Assembly: GCA_020401865.1 (NCBI GenBank)
Contig: JADCAS010000005.1
Coordinates: forward strand, 248,001-312,000
Direction: 5' to 3'
Source of the DNA: Phenylobacterium sp.
GTDB taxonomy: Bacteria; Pseudomonadota; Alphaproteobacteria; Caulobacterales; Caulobacteraceae
DNA length: 64,000 nucleotides
Each line of letters starts with the position of its first letter. Position 1 is the stretch's first letter. Shown here piece by piece: positions 48,181 through 58,792 of the stretch. Both the position numbers and the translations under genes were made by a program. Under the pieces are notes generated by a model. The model saw only the letters and a list, made by a program, of their open reading frames with translations. It made no database searches and had not been told where the DNA came from.

Positions 48181-48923
48181 CAGGTTTCTCCGAAAAAGAC
48201 ATCGCCAGCCGTCACGCGGACGACCTCGCCATTTTCAAGCCTAAGGCGCAGAGCCCCGTCGGACTCCAGGGCCTCCGCCGTCCCCGAGAGGGTCCGGTCG
48301 GGGAGCCGCGCCGTGCAGGGACCGCCCAGACCCTCAGCCATCCGGGTCCAGGCCTCGCCCACAGGGGGAAAGCCGTCATGGACCCAGATCCGCCGCCAGG
48401 ACTCGAAGCGGTTGGCCAGGGCCGCCAGGAAGTCGGCCGGCGCCTGTGGCGCAAATCCGGGGATGTCGGCAAGGGTGGCGGCGGGGCGCTCGACCTGGTC
48501 CCGGGGAGGCGCCTCAGCCAGGTTGACGCCGATGCCGACCGCGAGCCAGAGCCCACCCCCGGGCCTTGGACCCGACTCCACGAGGATGCCCGCCACCTTG
48601 CCGCCGGCGGTGTAGAGATCGTTGGGCCAGCGCAGGCGCGCAGCGCCGGGTCCCGCCAGGGCGTTCACGGTCTCGCAGAGGGCCACGGCGGCCACGAACG
48701 AAATCTGAGCCGCCTGGGCCGGCGGCAGGTCAACGGGGATCAGGAGGGTGGCCGCGAGGTTTCCACCACCACCGCACCAGGCGCGACCCCGGCGTCCCCG
48801 GCCGGCCGTCTGCTCGAGGGCGTGGATCCAGACGGGACCGAAGAGGCCCGCCTCCGCCCGACGCCGAGCCTCGGCGTTGGTCGAGTCGAGGACGGCGTAG
48901 CTCTCGATGGGCGGGGCGCTCAC
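48180..48923 (-). CDS. birA: Biotin-[acetyl-CoA-carboxylase] ligase (class I BirA)
   Basis: Attaches biotin to carboxylase carrier protein. The 247 residues contain [10 protein letters not shown], the biotinyl-AMP motif [28 protein letters not shown] and a short C-terminal SH3-like domain. It has no N-terminal winged helix, so it cannot repress biotin genes as E. coli BirA does. GTG at 48923 directly follows the nuoN stop. birA after nuoN is a conserved alphaproteobacterial pairing without an obvious biochemical reason. Confidence 0.95.
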   Translation of the reverse strand: MSAPPIESYAVLDSTNAEARRRAEAGLFGPVWIHALEQTAGRGRRGRAWCGGGGNLAATLLIPVDLPPAQAAQISFVAAVALCETVNALAGPGAARLRWPNDLYTAGGKVAGILVESGPRPGGGLWLAVGIGVNLAEAPPRDQVERPAATLADIPGFAPQAPADFLAALANRFESWRRIWVHDGFPPVGEAWTRMAEGLGGPCTARLPDRTLSGTAEALESDGALRLRLENGEVVRVTAGDVFFGET

Positions 48924-50360
48924 CTAGCCCAGGCCGAGGGCGGCCGCCGCCGCGGCTGCGTAACGATCGATCAGGGGCATCAGGCCAAGGACCACCGGGA
49001 AGGTGAAGGCCGCGGCGCCGACGGCGATGGCCCCGGCCTCCAGGGGCGGGCGGTCGGTCTCGCCGGGGGCCGGATCGAACCACATCACCTTGACCAGACG
49101 CAGGTAGTAGAAGGCGGCGATGACGCTGCCCACGAGGGCCGCCACCGCAGACCAGAGCAGGACCGGATCGCCGGCGTTCACCGCGGCCATGAAGACATAG
49201 TACTTGCCCCAGAAGCCGGCGAAGGGCGGCAGGCCGAGGCCCGACAGGGCGAAGATGGTCAGGGCGAGGCTGAGCCAGGGCCGTTGCTGGAACAGTCCCG
49301 CCATGTCCTCAAGGGTCTCGAGGGGCCGGCCATTCCGTGACAGGGCCGCGAGGCAGGCGAAGAAGCCGATCACGGACACGGAGTAGAGGGCCATGAAGAC
49401 GAGCATGGCCTGGACGCCCTGGGCCGTTCCCGCCGCCAGGCCGAGGACGGCGTAGCCGACATTGGCGATGGAGGAATAGGCCCAAAGGCGCTTGAGGTTG
49501 GTCTGGGCCAGGCCCGCCAGGGCGCCCACGGCCACCGAGGCCAGGGCGATGAGGATCAGGACCTGGCGCCACTGGTCCGCCGCCAGCGGGAAGGCCTCGG
49601 CCAGGACCCGGGCGAACAGCAGCATGGCCGCCAGCTTTGGAGCGCCGGCGAAAAAGGCGACCACCGGCGTGGGGGCGCCTTCGTAGACGTCGGGCGTCCA
49701 CATGTGGAAGGGCGCAGCGGAGACCTTGAAGGCGAGGCCACAGATCATGAAGACCAGGCCGAAGAGGACGCCGGTCCCGGCCTCGCCCTGCACCGCCGCC
49801 GCGATGGCGTCGAAGCGGATGGCGCCGGAGAATCCATAGACCAGCGAGGCGCCGTAGAGCAGCAGTCCAGAGGACAGGGCGCCCAGCACGAAGTACTTCA
49901 GGCCGGCCTCGGAGGCCTTGGCGTCGTCGCGCTGCAGGGCGGCCATGACATAGAGGGCCAGGGACTGGAGCTCGACGCCGATGTAGAGGCTCAGAAGGTC
50001 CCCCGCCCCGGCCATCATGGCCATGCCGAGGGCGGCGAGGAGGACCAGCACCGGGAACTCGAAGTGACGGATACCCCGCCGGGCGAACCAGGCCTGGCCC
50101 AGGGGAATGGACACGAGGCTTCCGAGGCAGATCACCACCTGGGCGAAGACGGACGCGGCGTCCGCCGTGAGGGCGCCCGAGAAAGCCTGACCCTGCGGGC
50201 CGACCACCGCAGCGACGGCGGAGGCGGCCAGGGCCGCCATGGCGCCGAGACCCACCACGCGTTCCGGCCGCGGCAGGAAGGCGCCCAGGACCAGGAGGAA
50301 GAGCGCGGCGCCTGCGAGGATCAGCAGGGGCGTGGCGAGGGCGAGGTCAGTGGCGAACAT
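48924..50360 (-). CDS. nuoN: NADH dehydrogenase I subunit N
   Basis: Antiporter-like proton-pumping subunit in the membrane arm of complex I. The 478 residues have about 14 helices with LKYFVLGALSSGLLLYG and KVSAAPFHMWTPDVYEGAPTP, which contain the key lysines and proton-path residues of the Nqo14/NuoN type. It follows nuoM after 21 bases and abuts birA. Confidence 0.97.
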   Translation of the reverse strand: MFATDLALATPLLILAGAALFLLVLGAFLPRPERVVGLGAMAALAASAVAAVVGPQGQAFSGALTADAASVFAQVVICLGSLVSIPLGQAWFARRGIRHFEFPVLVLLAALGMAMMAGAGDLLSLYIGVELQSLALYVMAALQRDDAKASEAGLKYFVLGALSSGLLLYGASLVYGFSGAIRFDAIAAAVQGEAGTGVLFGLVFMICGLAFKVSAAPFHMWTPDVYEGAPTPVVAFFAGAPKLAAMLLFARVLAEAFPLAADQWRQVLILIALASVAVGALAGLAQTNLKRLWAYSSIANVGYAVLGLAAGTAQGVQAMLVFMALYSVSVIGFFACLAALSRNGRPLETLEDMAGLFQQRPWLSLALTIFALSGLGLPPFAGFWGKYYVFMAAVNAGDPVLLWSAVAALVGSVIAAFYYLRLVKVMWFDPAPGETDRPPLEAGAIAVGAAAFTFPVVLGLMPLIDRYAAAAAAALGLG

Positions 50361-50381
50361 GGCGGTTTCCTTCGGCCTCCG

Positions 50382-51866
50382 TCACTTGCCGACCGCGGTG
50401 CGGAAGGCGTCGAGGAGACCGTCGACCGAACTGGCGGTGATGTTGAAGACGAGGCCCGGTTGGAAGCCCAGCCAGAGGGTGGCGACCACCAGGGGCGCGA
50501 AGATCAGGATCTCGCGCAGATTGACGTCCGTGATGTCCGCCAGGGCGGGATTGGTCATCTCGCCGAAAATGACCCGCCGGTAGAGGGTCAGGGCGTAGAC
50601 CGCCGACAGGATCACCCCGGTGGTGGCGGCCAGAGCCGTCCAGGTCGAGCTGAAATAGACACCGGTCAGGGTCATGATCTCGCCCACAAACCCAGAGGTG
50701 CCCGGCAGGCCCACATTGCCCATGGTGAAGAGCAGGAAGATGGCGGCGTAGACCGGCATCCGCTTCACGAGGCCGCCGTAGAAGGCGATCTCACGGGTGT
50801 GCATCCGGTCATAGACGACGCCGACGCAGAGGAAGAGGGCGCCGGAGATGATCCCGTGGCTGAGCATCTGGAAGATCGCGCCCTGGACCCCCACCACGTC
50901 GAAGGAAAAGATGCCCATGGTCACGAAGCCCATGTGCGCGACGGAGGAGTAGGCGATCAGCTTCTTGATGTCGGTCTGCCGGAAGGCCACCAGCGAGGTG
51001 TAGACGATGGCGATGGCCGACAGGGCGAAGACCAGGGGCGCAAAGGCCTGGGAGGCGTCCGGGAACATGGGCAGGCTGAAGCGCAGGAAGCCGTAGCCGC
51101 CCATCTTCAGGAGAATACCCGCCAGGATGACCGAGCCGGCGGTCGGGGCCTCGACGTGGGCGTCGGGAAGCCAGGTGTGGACCGGCCACATGGGCATCTT
51201 CACCGCGAAGGAGGCGAAGAAGGCCAGCCAGAGCCAGGTCTGCATCCAGGGCTCGAAGCGGAAGGCCATCAGGTCGGGGATGGAGCTGGTGCCGGAGACG
51301 CCGATCATGGCCAGCACCGCCGCCAGCATCAGCACAGAGCCGAGCAGGGTGTAGAGAAAGAACTTGAAGGCCGCGTAGACCCGCCGCTTGCCGCCCCAGA
51401 TCCCGATGATCAGGAACATGGGCGCAAGGCCGAACTCGAAGAAGACGTAGAAGAGCACCAGGTCGAGGGCGCAGAAGACGCCGATGACCAGGGCCTCCAG
51501 CAGCAGGAAGGCGACCATGTAGGAGGTCACGCGCTGCTCCACCGACTTCCAGGAGGCGGCGATGCAGAGAGGCGTCAGGAAGGCCGTCAGCAGGACGAAG
51601 AGAACGGAGATTCCGTCGACGCCCATGCGGTAGTGCAGGCCGGCGAACCAGGGGATGTCCTCGACGAACTGAAAGCCGGGATTGGCGGGATCGAACCTCA
51701 GGGTGAGGAGGACCGACAGGCCGAGGGTGACCAGGCTGGTCCCGAAGGCGATCCAGCGGGCCAGGTCGTCGCCCTTGGGGGAGGCCGGCCGGCCGGCGCG
51801 CAAGGCCAGGATCAGGGCTGCGCCGATCGCCGGTGCAAAGGTGATGAGGGAGAGGATGCCGGTCAT
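50382..51866 (-). CDS. nuoM: NADH dehydrogenase I subunit M
   Basis: Second antiporter-like proton pump of complex I. The 494-residue polytopic protein carries the conserved Glu and Lys sites in [21 protein letters not shown] and [21 protein letters not shown]. Order nuoL-M-N is standard. Confidence 0.98.
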   Translation of the reverse strand: MTGILSLITFAPAIGAALILALRAGRPASPKGDDLARWIAFGTSLVTLGLSVLLTLRFDPANPGFQFVEDIPWFAGLHYRMGVDGISVLFVLLTAFLTPLCIAASWKSVEQRVTSYMVAFLLLEALVIGVFCALDLVLFYVFFEFGLAPMFLIIGIWGGKRRVYAAFKFFLYTLLGSVLMLAAVLAMIGVSGTSSIPDLMAFRFEPWMQTWLWLAFFASFAVKMPMWPVHTWLPDAHVEAPTAGSVILAGILLKMGGYGFLRFSLPMFPDASQAFAPLVFALSAIAIVYTSLVAFRQTDIKKLIAYSSVAHMGFVTMGIFSFDVVGVQGAIFQMLSHGIISGALFLCVGVVYDRMHTREIAFYGGLVKRMPVYAAIFLLFTMGNVGLPGTSGFVGEIMTLTGVYFSSTWTALAATTGVILSAVYALTLYRRVIFGEMTNPALADITDVNLREILIFAPLVVATLWLGFQPGLVFNITASSVDGLLDAFRTAVGK

Positions 51867-51879
51867 GGTCTATCCCCCC

Positions 51880-53952
51880 TCAGGCCCGCCACGCCCAGAG
51901 GGCGAAGGTCAGGAGACCCGCCACCCCGAGCAGCATGACGAAGGCGTAGTGGTACAGGAAACCGGTCTGCAGCCGGCCTGTGCGGCGACCCAGGGCGTAG
52001 GAGACAGCGGAGACGCCGTCAGGGCCCAGGCCGTCGATGATCTTCTGGTCGCCGACCTTCCAGAACAGGTCGCCCAGGAGCTTGGCGGCCCGGACAAAGG
52101 TGGCCTGATACAGCTCGTCGAAATACCATTTGTTGTAGAGGAAGGACCAGACAAGCCCGCGCTTCGCCGCGATCCGGGCGCCCAGCCCCTCTCGGGCGAT
52201 GTAGACGTACCAGGCGGCGGCGAAGCCGATGGCCGAGACCACCAGGGGCGCCCAGATGACCCAGGCGGGCGCATGGTGGGCCTGCTCCAGCACCGTATTG
52301 GCGGGGGCGTTGAAGATGGCGTCTCCCCAGAAGGCCTCCTGATAGTCGCCGACGAACTTCTTCTTGAAGGCATAGCCCGCAGCAATGGCGCCGACCGCCA
52401 GCAGGAGGATCGGCGCCAGCATGGAGACCGGGCTTTCGTGCGGCGTATGGGCGCCGTGGCCATGCCCGTGGTCATCATGCGCGTGGTCGTCGTGCCCATG
52501 AGCGGCCGCGGCGTGGCCGTCGTGTGCGTGGTCATCGTGACCCTGCGCGCCCGCTTCGGTCCACTTGGGAGTTCCGTGGAAGGTCATGAAGGCCAGGCGC
52601 CAGGAATAGAAGGCGGTCAGGCCGGCGGCCAGGAGGCTGACCACAAAGGCGAAGGCCGCAACCCCGCCGTGTGACATGGCGGCGGCCCAGGCGGACTCGA
52701 TGATCATGTCCTTGGAGTAGAAGCCGGCGAGGCCGAGGCCGAGACTGGGAATCCCGAAACCGGTGATGGCCAGGGTGCCGATGGTCATGACCGCATAGGT
52801 CACCGGCAGGTAGCGCCACAGCCCGCCCATGCGCCGCATGTCCTGTTCGTGGTGCATGCCGTGGATCACCGAGCCGGCGCCGAGGAACAAGAGGGCCTTG
52901 AAGAAGGCGTGGGTGAACAGGTGGAACATGGCCGCCTGGTAGGCGCCCACGCCGGCGGCGAAGAACATGTAGCCGAGCTGCGAGCAGGTCGAATACGCGA
53001 TGACCCGCTTGATGTCGTTCTGGGCGAGACCGACCGTAGCGGCGAACAGGGCCGTGACAGCGCCGATGACGGTGACGATGTCCCGGGCGACCGGGGCGAC
53101 CTCGAACATGGGCGACAGGAGGCAGACCATGTAGACCCCCGCCGTCACCATGGTGGCGGCGTGGATCAGGGCCGAAACCGGGGTCGGGCCCTCCATGGCG
53201 TCGGGCAGCCAGGTGTGCAGGAAGAACTGGGCCGACTTACCCATGGCGCCGATGAACAGCAGGCCGCAGGCCAGGTCCACCGCCGACCAGTCATAGCCGA
53301 TGAAGCGCCACTTCGACCCGGCGATTTCGTCAATGTTCGCGAAGACCTCGGCGAACTGGATGGAGCCGAACATCCAGAAGACCGTCATGATCCCGAGGGC
53401 GAAGCCGAAGTCGCCGACCCGGTTGACCACGAAGGCCTTGATGGCCGCGGCGTTGGCGCTGTCCTTGTGGTGCCAGAAGCCGATCAGCAGGTAGGACGCC
53501 AGCCCCACCCCTTCCCAGCCGAAGAACAGCTGCATGAAGTCTGCGGCGGTCACCAGGGCCAGCATGGCGAAGGTGAAGAGGGACAGGTAGGCGAAGAAGC
53601 GCGGCCGGGCCGGGTCTTCGGCCATGTAGCCCCAGCTGTAGATGTGGACGAGGGCCGAGACGCTGGTCACCACCACCAGCATGACGGCGGACAACGCATC
53701 GAAGCGGATGGACCAGTTGGAGATGAACTCGCCCACATGAATGAAGGGGGCGAGGGTCAGGGTGAAGGGCTCCAGGTCGCCCCAGGTCCACTGGGCGAAA
53801 ACCACCCAGGACAGGACGGCGGAGAGGACCAGCAGGCCGGTGGTGACCGCCTGGGAGGCCAGGGCGCCGAGCCGGGCGCCGAACAGGCCGGCGATGATCG
53901 CTCCGGCCAGAGGGCCGAAGACGATGAGGGGAAGAAGGACTTCAGCAGTCAT
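51880..53952 (-). CDS. nuoL: NADH dehydrogenase I subunit L with His-rich loop
   Basis: Distal proton pump and long lateral helix of complex I. The 690 residues show the antiporter core (FFGWEGVGLASYLLIGFW, FLHTWLPDAMEGPTPVSALIHAATMV) and a C-terminal extension with the HL-helix. Between helices, at about residues 469-505 (bases 52438-52548), is an insertion with 13 histidines plus many Asp and Gly (GHDDHAHDGH and related), which looks like a metal-binding loop, probably outside the lipid. Such a stretch is not part of the conserved pump. Otherwise normal. Confidence 0.97.
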   Translation of the reverse strand: MTAEVLLPLIVFGPLAGAIIAGLFGARLGALASQAVTTGLLVLSAVLSWVVFAQWTWGDLEPFTLTLAPFIHVGEFISNWSIRFDALSAVMLVVVTSVSALVHIYSWGYMAEDPARPRFFAYLSLFTFAMLALVTAADFMQLFFGWEGVGLASYLLIGFWHHKDSANAAAIKAFVVNRVGDFGFALGIMTVFWMFGSIQFAEVFANIDEIAGSKWRFIGYDWSAVDLACGLLFIGAMGKSAQFFLHTWLPDAMEGPTPVSALIHAATMVTAGVYMVCLLSPMFEVAPVARDIVTVIGAVTALFAATVGLAQNDIKRVIAYSTCSQLGYMFFAAGVGAYQAAMFHLFTHAFFKALLFLGAGSVIHGMHHEQDMRRMGGLWRYLPVTYAVMTIGTLAITGFGIPSLGLGLAGFYSKDMIIESAWAAAMSHGGVAAFAFVVSLLAAGLTAFYSWRLAFMTFHGTPKWTEAGAQGHDDHAHDGHAAAAHGHDDHAHDDHGHGHGAHTPHESPVSMLAPILLLAVGAIAAGYAFKKKFVGDYQEAFWGDAIFNAPANTVLEQAHHAPAWVIWAPLVVSAIGFAAAWYVYIAREGLGARIAAKRGLVWSFLYNKWYFDELYQATFVRAAKLLGDLFWKVGDQKIIDGLGPDGVSAVSYALGRRTGRLQTGFLYHYAFVMLLGVAGLLTFALWAWRA

Positions 53953-53961
53953 CTGGAGACA

Positions 53962-54270
53962 TCAGCCCTTCATCACGGAGGCGTCGTCCACGGCGATATC
54001 GCCGCGGTTGCGGAAGAAGGTCACCAGGATGGCCAGGCCGACGGCGGCCTCTGCCGCGGCGACGGTGAGGATGAACATGGCGAAGATCTGGCCGATCACG
54101 TTGTGCAGGTAGGCCGAGAAGGCGACGAAGTTGATGTTCACCGCCAGCAGGATCAGCTCGATCGACATCAGGATGACGATGATGTTCTTGCGGTTCACGA
54201 AGATCCCGAACACACCGATCGTGAACAGGATGGCGGCGACCGCCAGGTAGTGGGCGAGACCGATGATCAT
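53962..54270 (-). CDS. nuoK: NADH dehydrogenase I subunit K
   Basis: A 102-residue three-helix subunit. The conserved intramembrane glutamates appear in [19 protein letters not shown] and in [11 protein letters not shown]. The ATG overlaps the nuoJ stop by four bases. Confidence 0.97.
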   Translation of the reverse strand: MIIGLAHYLAVAAILFTIGVFGIFVNRKNIIVILMSIELILLAVNINFVAFSAYLHNVIGQIFAMFILTVAAAEAAVGLAILVTFFRNRGDIAVDDASVMKG

Positions 54271-54884
54271 TCCTGGATCCCTTCACCCGGCTTGACCGAG
54301 ACGACGCGCATGCCGCTGTCGGGTGTCCGCGCCACCTGGTCGGCGATGACCTGGCGCTTGACCCCGGGCTTGTGGCGCAGGGTCAGGACGATGGCCCCGA
54401 TCATGGCCACCAGCAGGACCAGCCCCGCCGCCTGGAAGAAATAGACATAGTCGGTGTAGAGCACCCGGCCGATCATCTCGGCGTTGGGGGCGTCCGGCGT
54501 CGATGCCAGGGGCCCCTTGGAGTCGCTGGCCGCGCCGCGGTTGGCGACCACCGCCGAGACCGCCACCATCTCGAAGGCGAGAATGCCCGCCACCGCCGCC
54601 CCGAGGGGCATGGACCGGGCGAAGCCCTGGCGCAGGGCGGTGAAGTCCACGTCCAGCATCATGACGACGAACAGGAAGAGGACCGCGACCGCGCCGACGT
54701 AGACGACCACCAGCAGCATGGCCAGGAACTCCGCCCCCATGAGGACGAAGAGGCCCGCCGCCGAGAAGAAGGCGAGGATGAGGAAGAGGACCGAGTGCAC
54801 GGGGTTGCGGGCGGAAACCACGCCGAACCCCGCCGCGATCGTCACCGCCGCCAGCAGATAGAATGCGATTGCCTGCAAGGCCAC
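54267..54884 (-). CDS. nuoJ: NADH dehydrogenase I subunit J
   Basis: Five-helix subunit of the membrane arm, 205 residues, with the family pattern [41 protein letters not shown] and a C-terminal soluble tail. It lies 82 bases after nuoI, the largest gap between nuo genes here, which holds a GC hairpin. Confidence 0.97.
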   Translation of the reverse strand: MALQAIAFYLLAAVTIAAGFGVVSARNPVHSVLFLILAFFSAAGLFVLMGAEFLAMLLVVVYVGAVAVLFLFVVMMLDVDFTALRQGFARSMPLGAAVAGILAFEMVAVSAVVANRGAASDSKGPLASTPDAPNAEMIGRVLYTDYVYFFQAAGLVLLVAMIGAIVLTLRHKPGVKRQVIADQVARTPDSGMRVVSVKPGEGIQE

Positions 54885-54907
54885 CGGGTTCAGCCCCTCT
54901 TCTTGGA

Positions 54908-54934
54908 CCGCCGCGCTCCGGGAGGAGCCGGCGG
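54908..54934 (-). other. GC hairpin between nuoI and nuoJ
   Basis: CCGCC..CTCC-GGGA-GGAG..GGCGG forms a two-part stem with a GGGA loop (plus-strand reading) in the 82-base nuoI-nuoJ gap. No T-run follows; a processing or attenuation structure is possible. Confidence 0.3.
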
Positions 54935-54966
54935 GGTTTCAGTGCGTTCGGAATCGCCGCCCGGGT

Positions 54967-55458
54967 CTACCGGTAGGGCGCGTCCAGTTCCAGATTCTTG
55001 GCGATCTCCCGCTCCCAACGGTCTCCGTTATCGAGCAGGCGTTCCTTGTCGTAGTAGAGCTCCTCGCGGGTCTCGACCGCGAATTCGATGTTCGGGCCCT
55101 CGACGATGGCGTCCACCGGGCAGGCCTCCTGGCACAGGCCGCAGTAGATGCACTTGACCATGTCGATGTCGTAGCGGGTCGTCCGACGGCTGCCGTCCTC
55201 CCGGGGTTCGGCCTCGATGGTGATGGCCTGGGCCGGGCAGATGGCCTCGCACAGCTTGCAGGCGATGCAGCGCTCTTCGCCGCTGGGATAGCGCCGCAGG
55301 GCGTGCTCGCCCCGGAAGCGCGGCGACTGCGGGCCGCGCTCGTAAGGATAGATGACCGTGGCCTTGGGCCGGACCATGTAGACCATGGCCATGCCGAAGG
55401 CGCCGATGAAATCGGAGAGGGCCGCGCCCCGGACCGCCTGGGAAATGCGCTTCAGCAT
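54967..55458 (-). CDS. nuoI: NADH dehydrogenase I subunit I
   Basis: Carries the two [4Fe-4S] clusters N6a and N6b that pass electrons toward NuoB. The 163 residues have both ferredoxin motifs, [16 protein letters not shown] and [16 protein letters not shown]. It follows the small lipoprotein gene by 6 bases. Confidence 0.98.
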   Translation of the reverse strand: MLKRISQAVRGAALSDFIGAFGMAMVYMVRPKATVIYPYERGPQSPRFRGEHALRRYPSGEERCIACKLCEAICPAQAITIEAEPREDGSRRTTRYDIDMVKCIYCGLCQEACPVDAIVEGPNIEFAVETREELYYDKERLLDNGDRWEREIAKNLELDAPYR

Positions 55459-55464
55459 GTCGGT

Positions 55465-55671
55465 CTACCTTCCCCTGCATTCATAGCCGGACAGACGCCG
55501 TTCGTTTCCGCCCGGCTTCGGAGCCAGGTCCTTGCCCTGCGCCGTGCACCGCTCACGCAGCTGACGCAGAGAGTCGTAGGTCGCCACGTCGCCATCAGGC
55601 GTGCTCGTGGAAGCACAGCCCGCCAGGAGCAGGCCCGCCAGACCCAGGAGGGGAAGCGCCGCCCGCCTCAT
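55465..55671 (-). CDS. Small predicted lipoprotein within the nuo operon
   Basis: A 68-residue protein with a type II signal peptide: [18 protein letters not shown], then Cys19 in a LAGC lipobox, and a Ser/Thr-rich linker. The mature part is about 49 residues with two further cysteines (RCTAQGKDL and GYECRGR), able to form one disulfide in the periplasm. Its ATG overlaps the nuoH stop (ATGA) and nuoI follows six bases later, so it is co-translated with complex I. The family is not recognised; no known complex I subunit matches. It may be an assembly or membrane-arm accessory factor, which is inference from position. Confidence 0.8.
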   Translation of the reverse strand: MRRAALPLLGLAGLLLAGCASTSTPDGDVATYDSLRQLRERCTAQGKDLAPKPGGNERRLSGYECRGR

Positions 55672-56747
55672 GCGCCCGGGTGCCCCAGCACGCGCCAGCC
55701 AGCGACGAGGGCCACGGCGACCAGGGAGATGGGCAGGAAGACCTTCCAGCCCAGCCGCATGAGCTGATCGTAGCGGTAACGCGGCACGATGGCCTTCACC
55801 ATGGCGAACAGGAAGAAGAAGAAAATGATCTTCAGGAACAGCCACATGAAGCCGTAGAAGCTCTGCGCGGTCGGCGACCAGGACTGCACAAAGGCCAGGT
55901 CCACCGGCGCCTGCCATCCGCCGAAGAAGAGGATGGAGATCATGGCGCACATCAGCACGATGTTGGCCAGTTCGCCGATCATGAAGAGCAGGAAGGGCGA
56001 GGAGGAGTATTCCACCTGATAGCCCGCCACGAGCTCGGACTCGGCCTCAGGCAGGTCGAAGGGCGGGCGGTTGGTCTCAGCCAGGGCCGAGATGAAGAAG
56101 ATCACCGACATGGGGATCATGACCAGGGCGATGGGCAGGTTGTGCAGTCCCCCGCCGAAGACGTTCCAGTTCCAGAAGCCGCCCGCCTGCTTCTCGACGA
56201 TCTGGGTCAGGTTCATCGTCCCGGCCAGCAGGATGACCGTGATGATCACGAAGCCGATGGAGACCTCGTAGGAGACCATCTGCGCCGCGGACCGCAGGCT
56301 GCCCAGGAAGGGATACTTCGAGTTCGACGCCCAGCCGCCCATGATGATGCCGTAGACGCCCAGGGAGGAGATGGCGAAGAGGTAGAGGACGCCGACATTG
56401 ATGTCCGACACCACCCAGCCGGGGGCCAGCGGGATCACCGCCCAGCCCACCAGGGCCAGGGCGAAGGTGAGGACCGGGGCGAGAAGGAAGACGAACTTGT
56501 CCGCCCCGTCGGGGATGACGATCTCCTTCAGGATGAACTTGATCAGGTCGGCGAAGGACTGCAGCAGGCCGAAGGGGCCCACCACGTTGGGGCCCTTCCG
56601 CATCTGGACGCCCGCCCAGATCTTGCGGTCGCCATACATGAAGAAGGCGAGCGACATCAGCAGCCAGCCCAGCACGGCCAGGATCTGCAGGACGGTGATC
56701 AGGGTCCAGCCGCCCGGCGTGGCCCAGAAGGATTGCGCCGCGTCCAT
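55668..56747 (-). CDS. nuoH: NADH dehydrogenase I subunit H
   Basis: Quinone-site membrane subunit, 359 residues with about eight helices. Family motifs include [20 protein letters not shown], the loop [19 protein letters not shown] with its acidic residues and SGMKF-type [13 protein letters not shown]. Three bases separate it from nuoG; its stop overlaps the lipoprotein start. Confidence 0.98.
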   Translation of the reverse strand: MDAAQSFWATPGGWTLITVLQILAVLGWLLMSLAFFMYGDRKIWAGVQMRKGPNVVGPFGLLQSFADLIKFILKEIVIPDGADKFVFLLAPVLTFALALVGWAVIPLAPGWVVSDINVGVLYLFAISSLGVYGIIMGGWASNSKYPFLGSLRSAAQMVSYEVSIGFVIITVILLAGTMNLTQIVEKQAGGFWNWNVFGGGLHNLPIALVMIPMSVIFFISALAETNRPPFDLPEAESELVAGYQVEYSSSPFLLFMIGELANIVLMCAMISILFFGGWQAPVDLAFVQSWSPTAQSFYGFMWLFLKIIFFFFLFAMVKAIVPRYRYDQLMRLGWKVFLPISLVAVALVAGWRVLGHPGA

Positions 56748-56750
56748 GCC

Positions 56751-58784
56751 CTACTCCGCCGCCAGTTTCGCCGGGCCCGCCGCCAGGGCGGCGCACTCGG
56801 CCATGGTCACGCTGGCGCGCGCGACCGGGTTGGTGAGATGGAAGGCCTTCACGGCGCTGGCGAGCGGTGCGTCGCCAACCTCGCCAGCCGCACCGATGGC
56901 CGACAGGTCCGCCTGACCCTTGGGCGCCCAGTCGATCTGGCCGAAGGTGGGATGGTCGGCGAACAGCCGGGCGCGCAGCTGGTCCAGGCTGTCGTAAGGC
57001 AGGGTCTTGCCGAGCCGCTCGGACAGGGCGCGCAGGATGGTCCAGTCCTCCCGGGCCTCGCCCTTGGGGAAGACCGCCCTCTGGCCCATCTGCACCCGGC
57101 CCTCGAGGTTGACATAGAGGCCGTCCTTCTCGGTGTAGGCGGCGCCGGGCAGGATCAGGTCCGCCGCGTGGGCGCCGGCGTCGCCGTGCGAGCCAAGATA
57201 GATGCGGAAGGCGTCCGAGGCCGACAGGTCGATCTCGTCAGCGCCCAGCAGGAAGAGGACGTCGAGGGCGCCCTTGGCCGTCATGGTGCGGGCGTCGAGG
57301 CCGCCCTCCCCGGGGATGAAGCCCATGTCGAGCCCGCCGACCCGGGAGGCGGCGGTGTGGAGGACATTCCAGCTCATGCCGAAGGCCTTGGCGACCTGGG
57401 CGGCGGCGTGGGCGACAGCGGCGCCCTGCGGGCCGGACAGGGCGCCGGCGCCGATGATCAGGGCCGGAGCCTTGGCGGACTTCAGCACCTTGGCGAAGCC
57501 CGAGCGGGACTTGGCCAGGGCGGTCAGGGCCGAGGCGGTCTCACCGAGGTGATCGAAGTCATAGGTGAGGTCTGCAGCCTCGCCGATGAGGCCGACCTCC
57601 AGCGCCCCCGCCAGCCAGCGGCGGCGCAGGCGGGCGTTGAGGACAGGCGCCTCGAAGCGGGGGTTGGTCCCCACCAGGAGGATCGCGTCGGCCTCTTCAA
57701 GCCCGGCGATGGTGGCGTTGAACAGCCAGGACTCCCGCGGCCCGGTCCCCAGGGCCATGCCGTCCTGGCGACAGTCGGTATTGGCCGAGCCGAGGGCCCG
57801 GAAGAGGTCGAGGGTCGCCTTCAGGGACTCGGCGTCCTGCAGGTCGCCGGCGATGGCGCCGATCCTGGCGGGCGCGGCGGCGGACAGGCGGTCAGCGGCC
57901 AGGGACAGGGCCTCAGCCCAGGTCGCGGGCCGCAGGCGGCCGTTCTCGCGGATGTAGGGGGTGTCCAGGCGCTGGCGAGACAGGCCGTCGACGGCGAAGC
58001 GGGTCTTGTCGGAGATCCACTCCTCGTTGATCTCGTCATTGATCCGCGGAAGCACCCGAAGGACCGCCGGGCCGCGGCTGTCGACGCGGATGGCCGCGCC
58101 CATGGCGTCCATCACGTCGACGGTCTCGGTCTTCTTCAGCTCCCAGGGGCGGGCGTTGAAGGCGTAGGGCTTGGAGGTCAGGGCGCCAACCGGGCACAGG
58201 TCGATGACGTTCCCTGACAGCTCGGAGGTGACGGCGCTGCCCAGATAGGTCGTGATTTCAACATCTTCGCCGCGCGAGATGAGGCCGATCTCCGGCACGC
58301 CGGCGACCTCGCTGATGAAGCGCACGCAGCGGGTGCACTGGATGCACCGGGTCATGACCGTATTGATCAGCGGACCCATGGCCTTTTCCTCGACGGCCCG
58401 CTTGTTCAGCGCAAAGCGGCTGTCGTCGCGGCCATAGCCCATGGCCTGGTCCTGCAGGTCGCACTCCCCGCCCTGGTCGCAGATCGGGCAGTCCAGGGGG
58501 TGGTTGATGAGGAGGAACTCCATCACCCCTTCGCGGGCCTTCTTCACCATCGGCGTATTGGTGAAGATCTCCTGGTTGTCCGCCGCCGGCAGGGCGCAGG
58601 AGGCCTGGGGTTTGGGCGGGCCGGGCTTCACCTCGACCAGGCACATCCGGCAGTTGCCCGCGATGGACAGACGCTCGTGATAGCAGAAGCGCGGGATCTC
58701 CTCCCCCGCCAGCTCCGCCACCTGCAGGACCGTCATGCCGGGCTCGAACTCGACCTCGACGCCGTTGACCTTGGCTTTCGGCAT
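56751..58784 (-). CDS. nuoG: NADH dehydrogenase I subunit G
   Basis: Iron-sulfur subunit of the peripheral arm, 677 residues. N-terminal ferredoxin cysteines lie in CYHERLSIAGNCRMCLVEV, followed by HPLDCPICDQGGECDLQD (His-coordinated N5) and CIQCTRCVRF. The C-terminal molybdopterin-oxidoreductase-like domain has no cofactor role, as is usual. Length is near the mitochondrial-type subunit, shorter than the E. coli form. Confidence 0.97.
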   Translation of the reverse strand: MPKAKVNGVEVEFEPGMTVLQVAELAGEEIPRFCYHERLSIAGNCRMCLVEVKPGPPKPQASCALPAADNQEIFTNTPMVKKAREGVMEFLLINHPLDCPICDQGGECDLQDQAMGYGRDDSRFALNKRAVEEKAMGPLINTVMTRCIQCTRCVRFISEVAGVPEIGLISRGEDVEITTYLGSAVTSELSGNVIDLCPVGALTSKPYAFNARPWELKKTETVDVMDAMGAAIRVDSRGPAVLRVLPRINDEINEEWISDKTRFAVDGLSRQRLDTPYIRENGRLRPATWAEALSLAADRLSAAAPARIGAIAGDLQDAESLKATLDLFRALGSANTDCRQDGMALGTGPRESWLFNATIAGLEEADAILLVGTNPRFEAPVLNARLRRRWLAGALEVGLIGEAADLTYDFDHLGETASALTALAKSRSGFAKVLKSAKAPALIIGAGALSGPQGAAVAHAAAQVAKAFGMSWNVLHTAASRVGGLDMGFIPGEGGLDARTMTAKGALDVLFLLGADEIDLSASDAFRIYLGSHGDAGAHAADLILPGAAYTEKDGLYVNLEGRVQMGQRAVFPKGEAREDWTILRALSERLGKTLPYDSLDQLRARLFADHPTFGQIDWAPKGQADLSAIGAAGEVGDAPLASAVKAFHLTNPVARASVTMAECAALAAGPAKLAAE

Positions 58785-58792
58785 GGCTCAGC

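Noticed and set aside
49704..51938. 744-codon plus-strand frame across nuoN and nuoM (and similar long frames at 52849-54444, 55680-58217 and 58826-60256)
   Set aside because: Rich in Gly, Gln, Asp, His and Arg with no domains; these are high-GC antisense shadows of the nuo genes.
52438..52548. Repetitive DNA in nuoL considered as a tandem or CRISPR-like repeat
   Set aside because: The repetition follows from His/Asp/Gly codons in frame; there is no repeat-spacer regularity.
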